Source of the DNA: Tissierellia bacterium
Lineage (GTDB): Bacteria; Bacillota_A; Clostridia; Tissierellales; Peptoniphilaceae
Reading direction: 5' to 3'
Assembly (NCBI GenBank): GCA_012728775.1
Contig: JAAYEN010000036.1
Coordinates: 1 to 5,653 of the forward strand
DNA length: 5,653 nucleotides
The notes beneath the pieces were generated by a model that was not told the origin of the DNA, ran no database searches, and saw nothing but the letters and a program-made list of their open reading frames with translations. Shown piece by piece: positions 1-5,653 of this stretch (positions within the stretch are counted from its first letter, which is position 1; each line of letters begins with the position of its first letter). Position numbers and translations under genes: made by a program.

Positions 1-189
1 GATGAAATTCAAGATGCTACAAATATAATTCATGGAGAGCACAAAATAGATTCTATAGATCCTGTAAAACAAAGAGTTGAATATTTTGAAAATGACATTC
101 TACAAAATCCTGAAGGCATCAGAGATGATGATTTGATAATAGTTGAAGAGGAAGACGATTTACTTTATAGAGAAGATTTGGATAAATAA
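1..189 (+). CDS. 3' end of an unidentified gene with an acidic C-terminal tail (partial)
   Basis: The frame is open from the first base and ends at TAA (187-189), leaving the last 62 residues of a protein that begins before the window. I do not recognise the family. What can be seen is a soluble, strongly charged segment with 21 acidic against 6 basic residues. The final 21 residues are the most extreme, with 11 Asp or Glu, including a DDD run and an EEEDD run separated by a short hydrophobic patch (LIIV). There is no membrane segment and no cysteine. A convincing terminator follows 15 bases after the stop, which supports the reading frame being a real gene end. An acidic tail of this sort could be a disordered extension or a protein-binding segment, but its function cannot be judged from the fragment. 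Confidence 0.75.
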   Translation, partial: DEIQDATNIIHGEHKIDSIDPVKQRVEYFENDILQNPEGIRDDDLIIVEEEDDLLYREDLDK

Positions 190-204
190 GAAGAATTATT
201 AATT

Positions 205-242
205 TACTTCCCACTAGTATTTGCTAGTAGGGAAGTATTTTT
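205..242 (+). terminator. Rho-independent terminator of the upstream partial gene
   Basis: The arms TACTTCCC plus ACTAG (205-217) pair with CTAGT plus GGGAAGTA (224-237), with a single bulged A at 229 and a 6-base loop (218-223). A run of five T (238-242) follows directly. The GC pairs lie in the middle of the stem and the T tract is on the + strand side, so it ends transcription of the gene stopping at 189. It separates that gene from the baeRF gene at 312. Confidence 0.88.
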
Positions 243-252
243 ATATTACTTA

Positions 253-283
253 TTGTTAATTCAATATTAAATTAGGGTAATAT
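253..283 (+). promoter_or_regulatory. Candidate sigma-A promoter for the baeRF gene
   Basis: A -35-like TTGTTA (253-258) and a -10-like TAATAT (278-283) lie between the preceding terminator and the start codon at 312. The spacer is 19 bases, longer than the preferred 17, so the call is tentative. A promoter somewhere in 243-300 is expected, because the terminator at 205-242 isolates the gene from upstream transcription. The predicted start of the mRNA would be near 290, giving a very short leader of about 20 bases. Confidence 0.4.
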
Positions 284-311
284 AGTTACAAGAACGATTT
301 AGGAGGCAGTT

Positions 312-1370
312 ATGGAAAATATTAGAATTCGAGATTTACTAGAAAAAAAAGATGACGTTTTTGTAAGTATTTATTTACCAACCCATAGAACGTCCCCAGA
401 CAACAAACAAGATAAAATAAGATTTAATAATTTACTAAACAAAGCATCCAAAGAACTAGAAGAAAACAAAAACATTAAACCTCAAGAATATTTTAAAGAG
501 GCAAAAAAAATCTACGATGACTTAAGCTTTTGGAATTATGGAACAGAGGGTTTGGCTGTTTTAATTAATTCAGAAGAAACTAAAGTGATTAGGCTTACAG
601 GTGATGTACCAGAACTTGTAGTAGTAGGTAGCCAATTCCACATTTTGCCATTAATTAATTATTACGAGCTACCAAACAATTACTATTTATTAGATGTATC
701 CAGAGATAGATTTAAAATCCATGAATTAAGTTCAAATACCATGGAAGAATTAGAAACTCCAGAAATTCATGAACACTTTAAAGATTTATTTGACGACAGA
801 GATTTGGAAAATCGTGTGGTGAGCACTGGTGGTTCAGAAACTTCTTTCCACGGTCATAAAGCAAAACCAGAAATAGATGAAAAAGAAACAGAAAAATACT
901 TTAGATATCTATCGAAAGAATTAGGCGAATTCTTTAAAGAAAAAAAGGCACCGATAATACTTTTTGGAACTACAGAAAATGTATCTGAATTTAAAGAAAT
1001 TGCAAAGGACGAAATAAACATTCTAGCAACGATAGATAAGCCACTGGATTCTATGGATGATAAAGAGAAGATTGAAGCTTTAAGAAGAAACTTATTGCCT
1101 ATATATGCTAAAAATGTAGAGGATCGACTCGATGGACTACAAACAGAGATAGCTAGAGATATGGGCACAGACAATGCTTCTAGAATTGTAACCGACGCAC
1201 CTACTGGAAGAATAGAAACCCTTTTCATATCCACAAAATATGACCAATTGCAGATTGATGAGATAAATAAGCTTGTAGCAGAAGTAATAAATAGTGGAGG
1301 AGAAGTAGTTTTAGTAGATGCAAACCAAGCACAGTTCCCAATGGGATTAGGAGCAAAATACAGATTTTAA
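312..1370 (+). CDS. Bacterial archaeo-eukaryotic release factor-like protein (baeRF family)
   Basis: This 352-residue cytoplasmic protein looks like a complete baeRF, a bacterial relative of the eRF1/Pelota peptide-release and ribosome-rescue factors. The N-terminal part has the characteristic strand and helix VSIYLPTHR (18-26) followed by QDKIRFNNLL (33-42). The middle domain opens with YYLLDVSRDRFKI (124-136) and carries a loop TGGSETSFHGHK (172-183) where family members have their tip motif. The C-terminal domain (about 206-352) contains PIILFG (214-219) and ends with GGEVVLVDA (329-337) and GLGAKYRF (345-352), as is usual in the family. The ATG is preceded by AGGAGG at 301-306 with 5 bases of spacing, and the gene ends with tandem stops TAA TAG. 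Family knowledge: baeRFs are predicted to act at the ribosome, but most are untested. The exact subfamily (baeRF3 or baeRF7 type) is uncertain. No other gene shares its transcription unit in view. Confidence 0.8.
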   Translation: MENIRIRDLLEKKDDVFVSIYLPTHRTSPDNKQDKIRFNNLLNKASKELEENKNIKPQEYFKEAKKIYDDLSFWNYGTEGLAVLINSEETKVIRLTGDVPELVVVGSQFHILPLINYYELPNNYYLLDVSRDRFKIHELSSNTMEELETPEIHEHFKDLFDDRDLENRVVSTGGSETSFHGHKAKPEIDEKETEKYFRYLSKELGEFFKEKKAPIILFGTTENVSEFKEIAKDEINILATIDKPLDSMDDKEKIEALRRNLLPIYAKNVEDRLDGLQTEIARDMGTDNASRIVTDAPTGRIETLFISTKYDQLQIDEINKLVAEVINSGGEVVLVDANQAQFPMGLGAKYRF

Positions 1371-1378
1371 TAGATAAT

Positions 1379-1399
1379 AATTAGAAATTAGTAATTAGT
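1379..1399 (+). repeat. Three tandem copies of a 7-bp repeat AATTAG(A/T)
   Basis: AATTAGA, AATTAGT and AATTAGT follow one another at 1379-1385, 1386-1392 and 1393-1399, between the stop codon of the baeRF gene and the terminator-like hairpin. The sequence fact is clear. In AT-rich intergenic DNA this may be simple slippage without function. Confidence 0.6.
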
Positions 1400-1401
1400 A
1401 G

Positions 1402-1466
1402 AGATGCCTAAGGCTAAGTTAGACATATATATTTCGTAAAACTTTGCCCTAGGCATCTATTATTTT
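1402..1466 (+). terminator. Long imperfect hairpin, probable terminator of the baeRF gene
   Basis: The arm 1402-1420 pairs with 1440-1458: 9 bp (AGATGCCTA with TAGGCATCT), an A/C mismatch, 3 bp (GGC with GCC), a T/T mismatch and 5 bp (AAGTT with AACTT). The loop is 19 bases (1421-1439). A broken T-rich tract, TTATTTT, follows at 1460-1466. Position just after the gene and the T-rich 3' flank favour a terminator. The long stem with interior mismatches, the large loop and the interrupted T tract are atypical, so another structured RNA role is possible. Confidence 0.6.
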
Positions 1467-1497
1467 AAAATTATAACTACAAATTATTATTTCCATG

Positions 1498-1524
1498 TTT
1501 ACCTGTGGATAACTCGGGTATAAT
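1498..1524 (+). promoter_or_regulatory. Possible distal promoter P1 of the cbpA-clpB operon
   Basis: A perfect -10 hexamer TATAAT lies at 1519-1524. The best upstream match is TTTACC (1498-1503), four of six bases of the -35 consensus, at a short spacing of 15 bases. The weak -35 and the short spacer make it less convincing than the promoter at 1567-1594. A consensus DnaA box (1504-1512) occupies the spacer, so binding of DnaA there would block this promoter if it is real. Confidence 0.35.
1504..1512 (-). promoter_or_regulatory. Consensus DnaA box
   Basis: TGTGGATAA on the + strand is the exact complement of TTATCCACA, the classical high-affinity DnaA-binding 9-mer. It is single: I saw no second box nearby and no dnaA or dnaN gene, so it does not mark an origin. 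It sits upstream of the chaperone operon, inside the spacer of the candidate promoter P1. The sequence match is certain; whether DnaA binds here is inference. Confidence 0.5.
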
Positions 1525-1552
1525 TGATTTATAGCGAAGTGTGATTGATTTA
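1523..1552 (+). repeat. 9-bp direct repeat ATTGATTTA, two helical turns apart
   Basis: ATTGATTTA occurs at 1523-1531 and again at 1544-1552, with starts 21 bases apart. Both copies lie upstream of the -35 box of the main chaperone-operon promoter (1567). Two identical half-sites on the same face of the helix are a common arrangement for a regulator, but the motif is AT-rich and matches no operator that I know. Confidence 0.45.
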
Positions 1553-1566
1553 CATTTTAATTTAAT

Positions 1567-1594
1567 TTGACAATTAAAGGCTATGATGTATTAT
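1567..1594 (+). promoter_or_regulatory. Strong sigma-A promoter P2 of the cbpA-clpB operon
   Basis: A perfect -35 hexamer TTGACA (1567-1572) is separated by 16 bases from TATTAT (1589-1594), five of six bases of the -10 consensus. The sequence just upstream (1551-1566) is nearly all A and T, like an UP element. Transcription should begin near 1600-1602, giving a leader of about 65 bases that contains the inverted repeat at 1614-1637. No CtsR heptad repeat and no CIRCE inverted repeat overlaps it; only a lone TTTGAC half-match coincides with the -35 box. Confidence 0.8.
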
Positions 1595-1613
1595 TAACTT
1601 GAAAAACACTATC

Positions 1614-1637
1614 GACCAGAAGGTAAAACTTCTGGTC
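1614..1637 (+). promoter_or_regulatory. Perfect 9-bp inverted repeat in the leader of the cbpA-clpB mRNA
   Basis: GACCAGAAG (1614-1622) and CTTCTGGTC (1629-1637) are exact inverse complements around a 6-base loop, GTAAAA. The repeat starts about 13 bases after the predicted transcription start and ends 15 bases before the ribosome binding site. It could be an operator in DNA, as CIRCE is at other chaperone operons although the sequence differs. It could also be a 5' stem-loop in RNA that stabilises the message, or a weak attenuator. The following ATTTAATG is not a convincing T tract, and the stem does not cover the ribosome binding site. Confidence 0.7.
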
Positions 1638-1652
1638 ATTTAATGAAAATAA

Positions 1653-1660
1653 AAGGGGTG
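1653..1660 (+). promoter_or_regulatory. Ribosome binding site that decides the TTG start of the DnaJ-family gene
   Basis: AAGGGGTG, followed by A, matches the Shine-Dalgarno sequence AAGGAGGTGA well if one G-U pair is allowed. It stands 5 bases before the TTG at 1666. The only nearby ATG (1643) is out of frame and upstream of this site, so the TTG is the start. Confidence 0.75.
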
Positions 1661-1665
1661 AAATT

Positions 1666-2571
1666 TTGGAATATAAAGACTATTACAAAATTCTTGGGGT
1701 TGATAAAAAAGCTACAACTGATGAAATAAAATCAAAGTATAGAAAGTTAGCAAAAAAATATCATCCCGATTTAAATCCTGATGATCAAGCTGCCCAAGAA
1801 AAGTTTAAAGAAGTGACAGAAGCCTATGAAGTATTAAGTGACAGTGAGAAGAGAACTCAATACGATAACTTCGGAGCAGGATATAACTTCCAAGGAGGTC
1901 AAAACTTCAATCCAAATGACTTTGGTTACACTTATACTTCCTCAAATATGGGAGATTTTAGCGATTTCTTTGATATGTTCTTCGGAGGAGGAGACTCTAG
2001 AAAAACCACTACTAAAAGTAGTTTCGGCTTTGAAGACTTATTTGGTGGCAGAACTGCGAAAAAACAAAAAGCAAGACCACAATACAATTCCAGATTATCA
2101 GTCAGTCTAAAAGAGGCCTACGAAGGTATAAACAAGCCAGTGAGCGTAAATTTCAATGGCCAAAATGTAAGTCTTGATGTAAAGATACCCAAAGGTATAA
2201 CTGATGGTAAACGACTTAGAGTAAAAGGCGACAAATGGGGAATTGATGGGGATATATTATTTGAAATAGAAGTTAGAACTACGCCAAAAGAGAGATTAGA
2301 AGGTGTAGATATAGTTTATAAAGCAGAAATATTTCCATGGGACGCTTACTTCGGTGGTAATACAGTAGTAAATCCCGTTTCAGGGAAAATCAAAGTAAAA
2401 ATTCCTGAAGGAACCAAATCTGGTCAAAGGGTTAAGGTAAGAAATCGAGGATTTGAGAATTTAAATAATATAAAAGGAGATTTATTGGTGGAATTTGAAA
2501 TTATGAATCCATCTAATTTGACTCCAGAGCAAGAAGAACTCTATAAAAAACTTCAAAGTTCATACAATTAA
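1666..2571 (+). CDS. cbpA: DnaJ-family co-chaperone without zinc finger (CbpA-like, class B Hsp40)
   Basis: This 301-residue cytoplasmic co-chaperone would stimulate the ATPase of DnaK (Hsp70) and deliver unfolded clients to it. Residues 3-70 form a J domain, with YYKILGV (6-12), the essential HPD at 33-35 and the helix-III/IV segment [13 protein letters not shown] (47-59). A Gly/Phe-rich linker (about 69-135) holds two related acidic-aromatic motifs, [10 protein letters not shown] (99-108) and FEDLFGG (122-128). Two beta-rich substrate-binding domains follow (about 140-215 and 216-295), the second with IPEGTKSGQ. There is no CxxCxGxG zinc-finger cluster, so it is CbpA-type rather than true DnaJ. 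Translation begins at TTG, placed by the J-domain N-terminus and the ribosome binding site at 1653-1660. It is the first gene of an operon with clpB, 21 bases downstream, which suggests that it serves the Hsp70-ClpB disaggregation pathway. The symbol cbpA denotes the type, not proven orthology. Confidence 0.9.
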   Translation: MEYKDYYKILGVDKKATTDEIKSKYRKLAKKYHPDLNPDDQAAQEKFKEVTEAYEVLSDSEKRTQYDNFGAGYNFQGGQNFNPNDFGYTYTSSNMGDFSDFFDMFFGGGDSRKTTTKSSFGFEDLFGGRTAKKQKARPQYNSRLSVSLKEAYEGINKPVSVNFNGQNVSLDVKIPKGITDGKRLRVKGDKWGIDGDILFEIEVRTTPKERLEGVDIVYKAEIFPWDAYFGGNTVVNPVSGKIKVKIPEGTKSGQRVKVRNRGFENLNNIKGDLLVEFEIMNPSNLTPEQEELYKKLQSSYN

Positions 2572-2592
2572 ATAATAAGGAGGAATGCGAAT

Positions 2593-5181
2593 ATGGACTT
2601 AAATAATTTCACACAAAAAAGTATTCAAGCAATTCAAAATGCGAATAACGAGTGCATAAGTAATGGCAATCCTCAAGTGGAAGAACTTCATTTACATCAT
2701 GCATTAATTAATGATGACGAAGGTTTGATTCCGAGAATTGTCAGCCTTATGGGAATAGATTTGAGTAGATATAAAAGAGAGATTGCAAATGAAATTGGAA
2801 AACTATCCAAACAATCAGGAGGATCTACTTACGCCAGTCAAGACTTCAATAAAATTATAAATGATGCCATCAAAGAAGCAAATGACTTTCAAGATGACTA
2901 TGTAAGTGTTGAGCACTTATATTTAGCACTTTTAAAACAAAAAGGAACAAAATCCCAAAAGATATTTAATCAATTTGGGATAACTAGAGATAGATTTTTA
3001 CAAGCATTAAAACAAGTTCGCGGAAATCAAAATGTAACTACTGATAATCCAGAAGGAACTTATGAAGCGTTGGAAAGATACGGTACAGACCTTTGCAAAA
3101 AAGTACGAGATGGAAAAATTGATCCAGTAATCGGTAGGGACGAAGAAATTAGAAACACTATTAGAATTCTTTCCAGAAGAACAAAAAATAATCCAGTTCT
3201 AATTGGTGAACCAGGAGTTGGAAAGACTGCAATAGTAGAAGGCCTTGCCCAAAGGATAGTACAAGGTGACGTACCATCAAGTTTACAAGATAAAACGATA
3301 ATTTCTCTAGACATGGGTTCTTTAGTAGCTGGTGCAAAGTATCGAGGAGAATTTGAAGAGAGATTAAAGGCAGTATTAAATGAAGTAAAACAATCTGAAG
3401 GACAGATTATTCTATTTATAGATGAAATTCACAATATAGTTGGAGCAGGTAAGGCAGAAGGAAGTATGGATGCTTCCAACTTATTAAAACCAATGTTAGC
3501 CAGGGGAGAACTCCATGCCATTGGAGCAACTACTCTAGACGAATATCGTGAAAATATAGAAAAAGATAAAGCCCTAGAGAGAAGATTTCAAAGGGTAATG
3601 GTTCATGAGCCGACTGTAGAAGATACCATTTCTATTCTTCGTGGTATAAAAGAAAAATATGAAATCCATCATGGAATTAGAATATCGGACAGTGCAGTAA
3701 TTGCTGCAGCTGTATATTCCAATAGATATATTACAGATAGATTTTTACCTGATAAGGCAATAGACCTAATGGACGAAGCTTCAGCAATGCTTAGGACAGA
3801 AATAGAATCCATGCCAGAAGCTATGGACGAAATTAGAAGAAGACTTTTAACTTTAGAAATTGAAAAAGCCGCTTTGAAAAAAGAAGAGGACGAAGCCTCC
3901 AAGAAGAGACTAGAAAACTTGGAAGGAGAAATTTCTGAAGAACAAAGTAAATTTGATGAGCTAAGTGCTAAATGGGAAGAAGAAAAACAATCCATTAATA
4001 GAGTAAATGAAATTAAAGAAGAAATCGACTCTATAAAAAGTAAAATTGCAGAAGCGGAAAGAAAATACGATTTAGAAACCCTTTCAGTTTTAAAATATGG
4101 GGAACTCCCCAAATTAGAAAATGAGTTGAAAGAAGCTACTGAAGCTGAAGCAAAAGGCGATAAAATCGTAAAAGAAGAAGTTACCGAAGAAGAAATTGCA
4201 GAAGTAGTTTCTCGTTGGACAGGAATTCCTATTACAAAATTACAAGAATCAGATAGAGAAAGACTTTTAAAACTAGACAGAATTTTACACAATAGAGTTA
4301 TTGGACAAGATGAAGCTGTACAAGCGGTAACTGACGCAGTAATCAGATCTAGATCGGGTTTAAAAGCTCCAAATAGACCCATAGGCTCATTTATCTTCTT
4401 AGGTCCAACTGGAGTCGGTAAAACAGAACTTTCAAAAGCTTTAGCAGAATCTCTTTTTGACGATGAGAAGAATATGATTCGTATTGATATGAGTGAATAT
4501 ATGGAAAAACATACAGTATCTAGACTAGTAGGAGCGCCTCCAGGATATATTGGATATGAAGAAGGTGGACAACTTACAGAAGCTGTTAGAAGAAGACCTT
4601 ATTCTGTAATATTATTTGATGAGATTGAAAAAGCGCATCCAGATGTATTTAATATATTGCTCCAAGTATTAGATGACGGAAGACTTACTGATAACCAAGG
4701 TAGAACAGTGGATTTCAAAAATACAGTAATTATTATGACTTCCAATATAGGTTCTATGGATTTATTAGAAGGAATTCAAGATGACGGAACAATTTCTAAA
4801 CCTGCTCAAGAAAGAGTCCAAGAACAATTAAGAAGAGCTTTTAAACCAGAGTTTTTAAATAGAGTAGATGAGATAGTATTATTTACACCACTTAGAAAAG
4901 AAGAAATCTTTAAGATAATAGATTTACAAATTCAAGATTTGAAAGACAGACTTAAAGAAATGGATATAACACTTTCTATAGACGATGCAGCAAAAGAATT
5001 GATACTAGATCAATCCTACAATATCCAATATGGTGCTAGACCAGTTAAAAGATATATCCAAAAAGAAATAGAAACTAAACTCTCTAGGATGTTAATTGGC
5101 CAAGAAATAAAGCCAGGTGTGGAAATAGTATTGACTGCAAAGAATGGAGAATTAGCAGGGGAAGTAATTCCTAAAGAATAA
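2593..5181 (+). CDS. clpB: ATP-dependent disaggregase ClpB (Hsp100)
   Basis: ClpB forms a cytoplasmic hexamer that pulls polypeptides out of aggregates through its central pore, with DnaK and J-domain proteins. All parts are present in 862 residues, the usual length. The N domain is at 1-145. AAA+ domain 1 (about 157-400) has Walker A GEPGVGKT (205-212), pore-loop GAKYRG with Tyr250 and Walker B ending Asp277-Glu278. A charged coiled-coil middle domain (about 409-525) marks ClpB rather than ClpC or ClpA. After SRWTGIP (540-546), AAA+ domain 2 has Walker A GPTGVGKT (604-611), pore-loop GAPPGYIGY with Tyr652, Walker B Asp676-Glu677, arginine finger Arg757 in FLNRVDE and sensor 2 GARPVKR (814-820). 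No catalytic residue is missing and there is no ClpP-docking loop expected or seen. TAAGGAGG (2576-2583) stands 9 bases before the ATG. It is co-transcribed with the J-domain gene upstream. Confidence 0.97.
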   Translation: MDLNNFTQKSIQAIQNANNECISNGNPQVEELHLHHALINDDEGLIPRIVSLMGIDLSRYKREIANEIGKLSKQSGGSTYASQDFNKIINDAIKEANDFQDDYVSVEHLYLALLKQKGTKSQKIFNQFGITRDRFLQALKQVRGNQNVTTDNPEGTYEALERYGTDLCKKVRDGKIDPVIGRDEEIRNTIRILSRRTKNNPVLIGEPGVGKTAIVEGLAQRIVQGDVPSSLQDKTIISLDMGSLVAGAKYRGEFEERLKAVLNEVKQSEGQIILFIDEIHNIVGAGKAEGSMDASNLLKPMLARGELHAIGATTLDEYRENIEKDKALERRFQRVMVHEPTVEDTISILRGIKEKYEIHHGIRISDSAVIAAAVYSNRYITDRFLPDKAIDLMDEASAMLRTEIESMPEAMDEIRRRLLTLEIEKAALKKEEDEASKKRLENLEGEISEEQSKFDELSAKWEEEKQSINRVNEIKEEIDSIKSKIAEAERKYDLETLSVLKYGELPKLENELKEATEAEAKGDKIVKEEVTEEEIAEVVSRWTGIPITKLQESDRERLLKLDRILHNRVIGQDEAVQAVTDAVIRSRSGLKAPNRPIGSFIFLGPTGVGKTELSKALAESLFDDEKNMIRIDMSEYMEKHTVSRLVGAPPGYIGYEEGGQLTEAVRRRPYSVILFDEIEKAHPDVFNILLQVLDDGRLTDNQGRTVDFKNTVIIMTSNIGSMDLLEGIQDDGTISKPAQERVQEQLRRAFKPEFLNRVDEIVLFTPLRKEEIFKIIDLQIQDLKDRLKEMDITLSIDDAAKELILDQSYNIQYGARPVKRYIQKEIETKLSRMLIGQEIKPGVEIVLTAKNGELAGEVIPKE

Positions 5182-5227
5182 AACTCAAATTAGAATTAAA
5201 TAAATACTGAAAAAGTATAAACTTAAC

Positions 5228-5280
5228 AACTCACAACTTTGGTTAAAATTGAAAATATTTTAATCAAAATTGTGAGTTTT
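5228..5280 (+). terminator. Terminator of the cbpA-clpB operon
   Basis: The arms 5228-5249 and 5257-5278 form a 22-bp stem broken by one C/A mismatch (5237) and one G-U pair (5242), with a 7-base loop (5250-5256). T-rich sequence runs from the end of the stem (TTTT at 5277-5280, then ATTATT). The stem is AT-rich but long, and the lower part (AACTCACAA with TTGTGAGTT) is perfect. It lies 46 bases after the clpB stop. Confidence 0.82.
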
Positions 5281-5281
5281 A

Positions 5282-5310
5282 TTATTAAAATATATGTAGT
5301 AAGATAGAAT
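5282..5310 (+). promoter_or_regulatory. Weak candidate promoter for the gene at 5373
   Basis: TAGAAT (5305-5310) matches the -10 consensus in five of six bases, and a poor -35-like TTATTA (5282-5287) lies 17 bases upstream, at the edge of the clpB terminator. The alternative pair TTTAAC (5315-5320) and TAAAGT (5338-5343), also with 17-base spacing, is no better. A promoter is expected here because the clpB terminator precedes the gene, but neither pair is strong. Confidence 0.25.
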
Positions 5311-5372
5311 AAAGTTTAACAATAGAACTTGATTAAATAAAGTATTGAAGCAGTATTTTCAAGGAGTGAGAT

Positions 5373-5653
5373 ATGAATAATAAGAAATTACTAAAAATTA
5401 GTTTAATTATATGTGCAATAGCTATTTTAATGGCTAGTGTTTATGAATATCAGCAGAAACTAGATGAACCTATATTTTTAAAATCCTATATTGAAAGACC
5501 TATTATCAAGGATTCTAACAGCAGTCAATTTATGGAAGAAATATATTTGACATACATAACAGACCACGATTTTAATGGGAAAATATCTGAAATATCTTTA
5601 AATACAGAAAATGAAAAATTAAAAAAATCTCTTATCGATGCTCATTCAATTGA
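5373..5653 (+). CDS. Membrane-anchored protein of unknown function (partial, runs off the window)
   Basis: An ATG at 5373 opens a frame of 93 codons with no stop before the window ends. AAGGAG at 5361-5366, 6 bases upstream, is a clear ribosome binding site and supports the start. The protein begins with a short basic stretch (Lys4, Lys5, Lys8) and then one hydrophobic segment from about residue 6 to 24 (LLKISLIICAIAILMASVY). It continues as a polar region rich in Lys, Glu, Ser and Asn that should face outside the cell. Cys14 lies inside the hydrophobic segment, but the residue before it is Ile, so it is not a lipobox. The segment could be an uncleaved anchor or a signal peptide. I do not recognise the family from the visible part, and the gene is separated from clpB by a terminator. 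Confidence 0.78.
   Translation, partial: MNNKKLLKISLIICAIAILMASVYEYQQKLDEPIFLKSYIERPIIKDSNSSQFMEEIYLTYITDHDFNGKISEISLNTENEKLKKSLIDAHSI

Noticed and set aside
854..1234. Minus-strand open frame opposite the baeRF gene
   Set aside because: It is the antisense shadow of a convincing coding region, again Ser-rich, and has no promoter or ribosome binding site that I can see.
1504..1512. DnaA box as a sign of a replication origin
   Set aside because: There is one box only, with no cluster, no DNA unwinding element arrangement and no dnaA, dnaN or other origin gene nearby.
1614..1637. Leader hairpin as an intrinsic terminator or RNA thermometer
   Set aside because: It is followed by ATTTAATG rather than a run of T, and its arms do not pair with the ribosome binding site at 1653-1660.
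1897..1903. GGTCAAA, a CtsR-type heptad (also at 2422-2428)
   Set aside because: CtsR operators need two heptads spaced by three bases at a promoter. Both matches are single and lie inside the J-domain protein coding region.
1838..2110. Second-frame open stretch inside the J-domain protein gene
   Set aside because: It overlaps the conserved J-domain end and G/F linker in another frame, and has no supporting start signal.
3053..3072. Internal start for a short ClpB without its N domain
   Set aside because: An AAGGA (3053-3057) and an in-frame TTG (3070) are present, but the 12-base spacing is too long and TTG is weak, so there is no good support.
3060..3314. Minus-strand open frame opposite the start of ClpB AAA+ domain 1
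   Set aside because: It is antisense to the highly conserved Walker A region; the conservation is explained by ClpB.
3669..4382. Long minus-strand open frame (237 codons) inside clpB
   Set aside because: It lies wholly opposite conserved ClpB sequence, is a Ser-rich low-complexity translation produced by the antisense of Glu/Lys-rich coding DNA, and resembles no protein I recognise.
312..5181. One operon spanning the baeRF gene, the J-domain gene and clpB
   Set aside because: A 295-base gap with a probable terminator and a strong new promoter separates the baeRF gene from the chaperone pair.
1..5653. CRISPR array, insertion sequence, tRNA or rRNA
   Set aside because: No spaced repeat array, transposase, terminal inverted repeats around a gene, or cloverleaf-like segment was seen.

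Overview
This is a low-GC window with strong AGGAGG-type ribosome binding sites, sigma-A-like promoters and simple hairpin-plus-T terminators, all genes on the + strand. That combination points to a low-GC Firmicute; an anaerobic Clostridia/Tissierellia-type organism is a plausible guess from the overall style, but no single gene here proves it.

Layout. Bases 1-189 are the end of an unidentified gene with a very acidic C-terminus, closed by a good terminator (205-242). Bases 312-1370 encode a complete 352-residue protein of the bacterial archaeo-eukaryotic release factor-like family (baeRF), followed by three 7-bp tandem repeats and a long imperfect hairpin that probably terminates transcription. 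The 295-base gap 1371-1665 also carries a consensus DnaA box, a 9-bp direct repeat two helical turns apart, one strong and one weaker sigma-A-type promoter, and a perfect 9-bp inverted repeat in the expected mRNA leader. Bases 1666-2571 encode a zinc-finger-less DnaJ-family co-chaperone (CbpA/class B type) that starts with TTG. It is followed after 21 bases by clpB (2593-5181), the hexameric AAA+ disaggregase. A 22-bp hairpin (5228-5278) ends this transcription unit. The window finishes inside a gene (5373 onward) for a small membrane-anchored protein that I do not recognise.

How the genes work together. The J-domain protein and ClpB form a two-gene protein-disaggregation operon: J-domain proteins load DnaK (Hsp70) on aggregates, and Hsp70 hands them to ClpB for threading. 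The dnaK, grpE and dnaJ genes are not in this window. The baeRF gene upstream has its own ribosome binding site and terminator and looks like a separate transcription unit; a shared theme of translation or protein quality control is only inference.

Most of the window is ordinary housekeeping DNA. The parts most worth a second look are the control region of the cbpA-clpB operon, which lacks recognisable CtsR and CIRCE sites but holds several unexplained ordered sequence elements, and the baeRF protein, whose loop at the place of the release-factor GGQ motif reads GGS.
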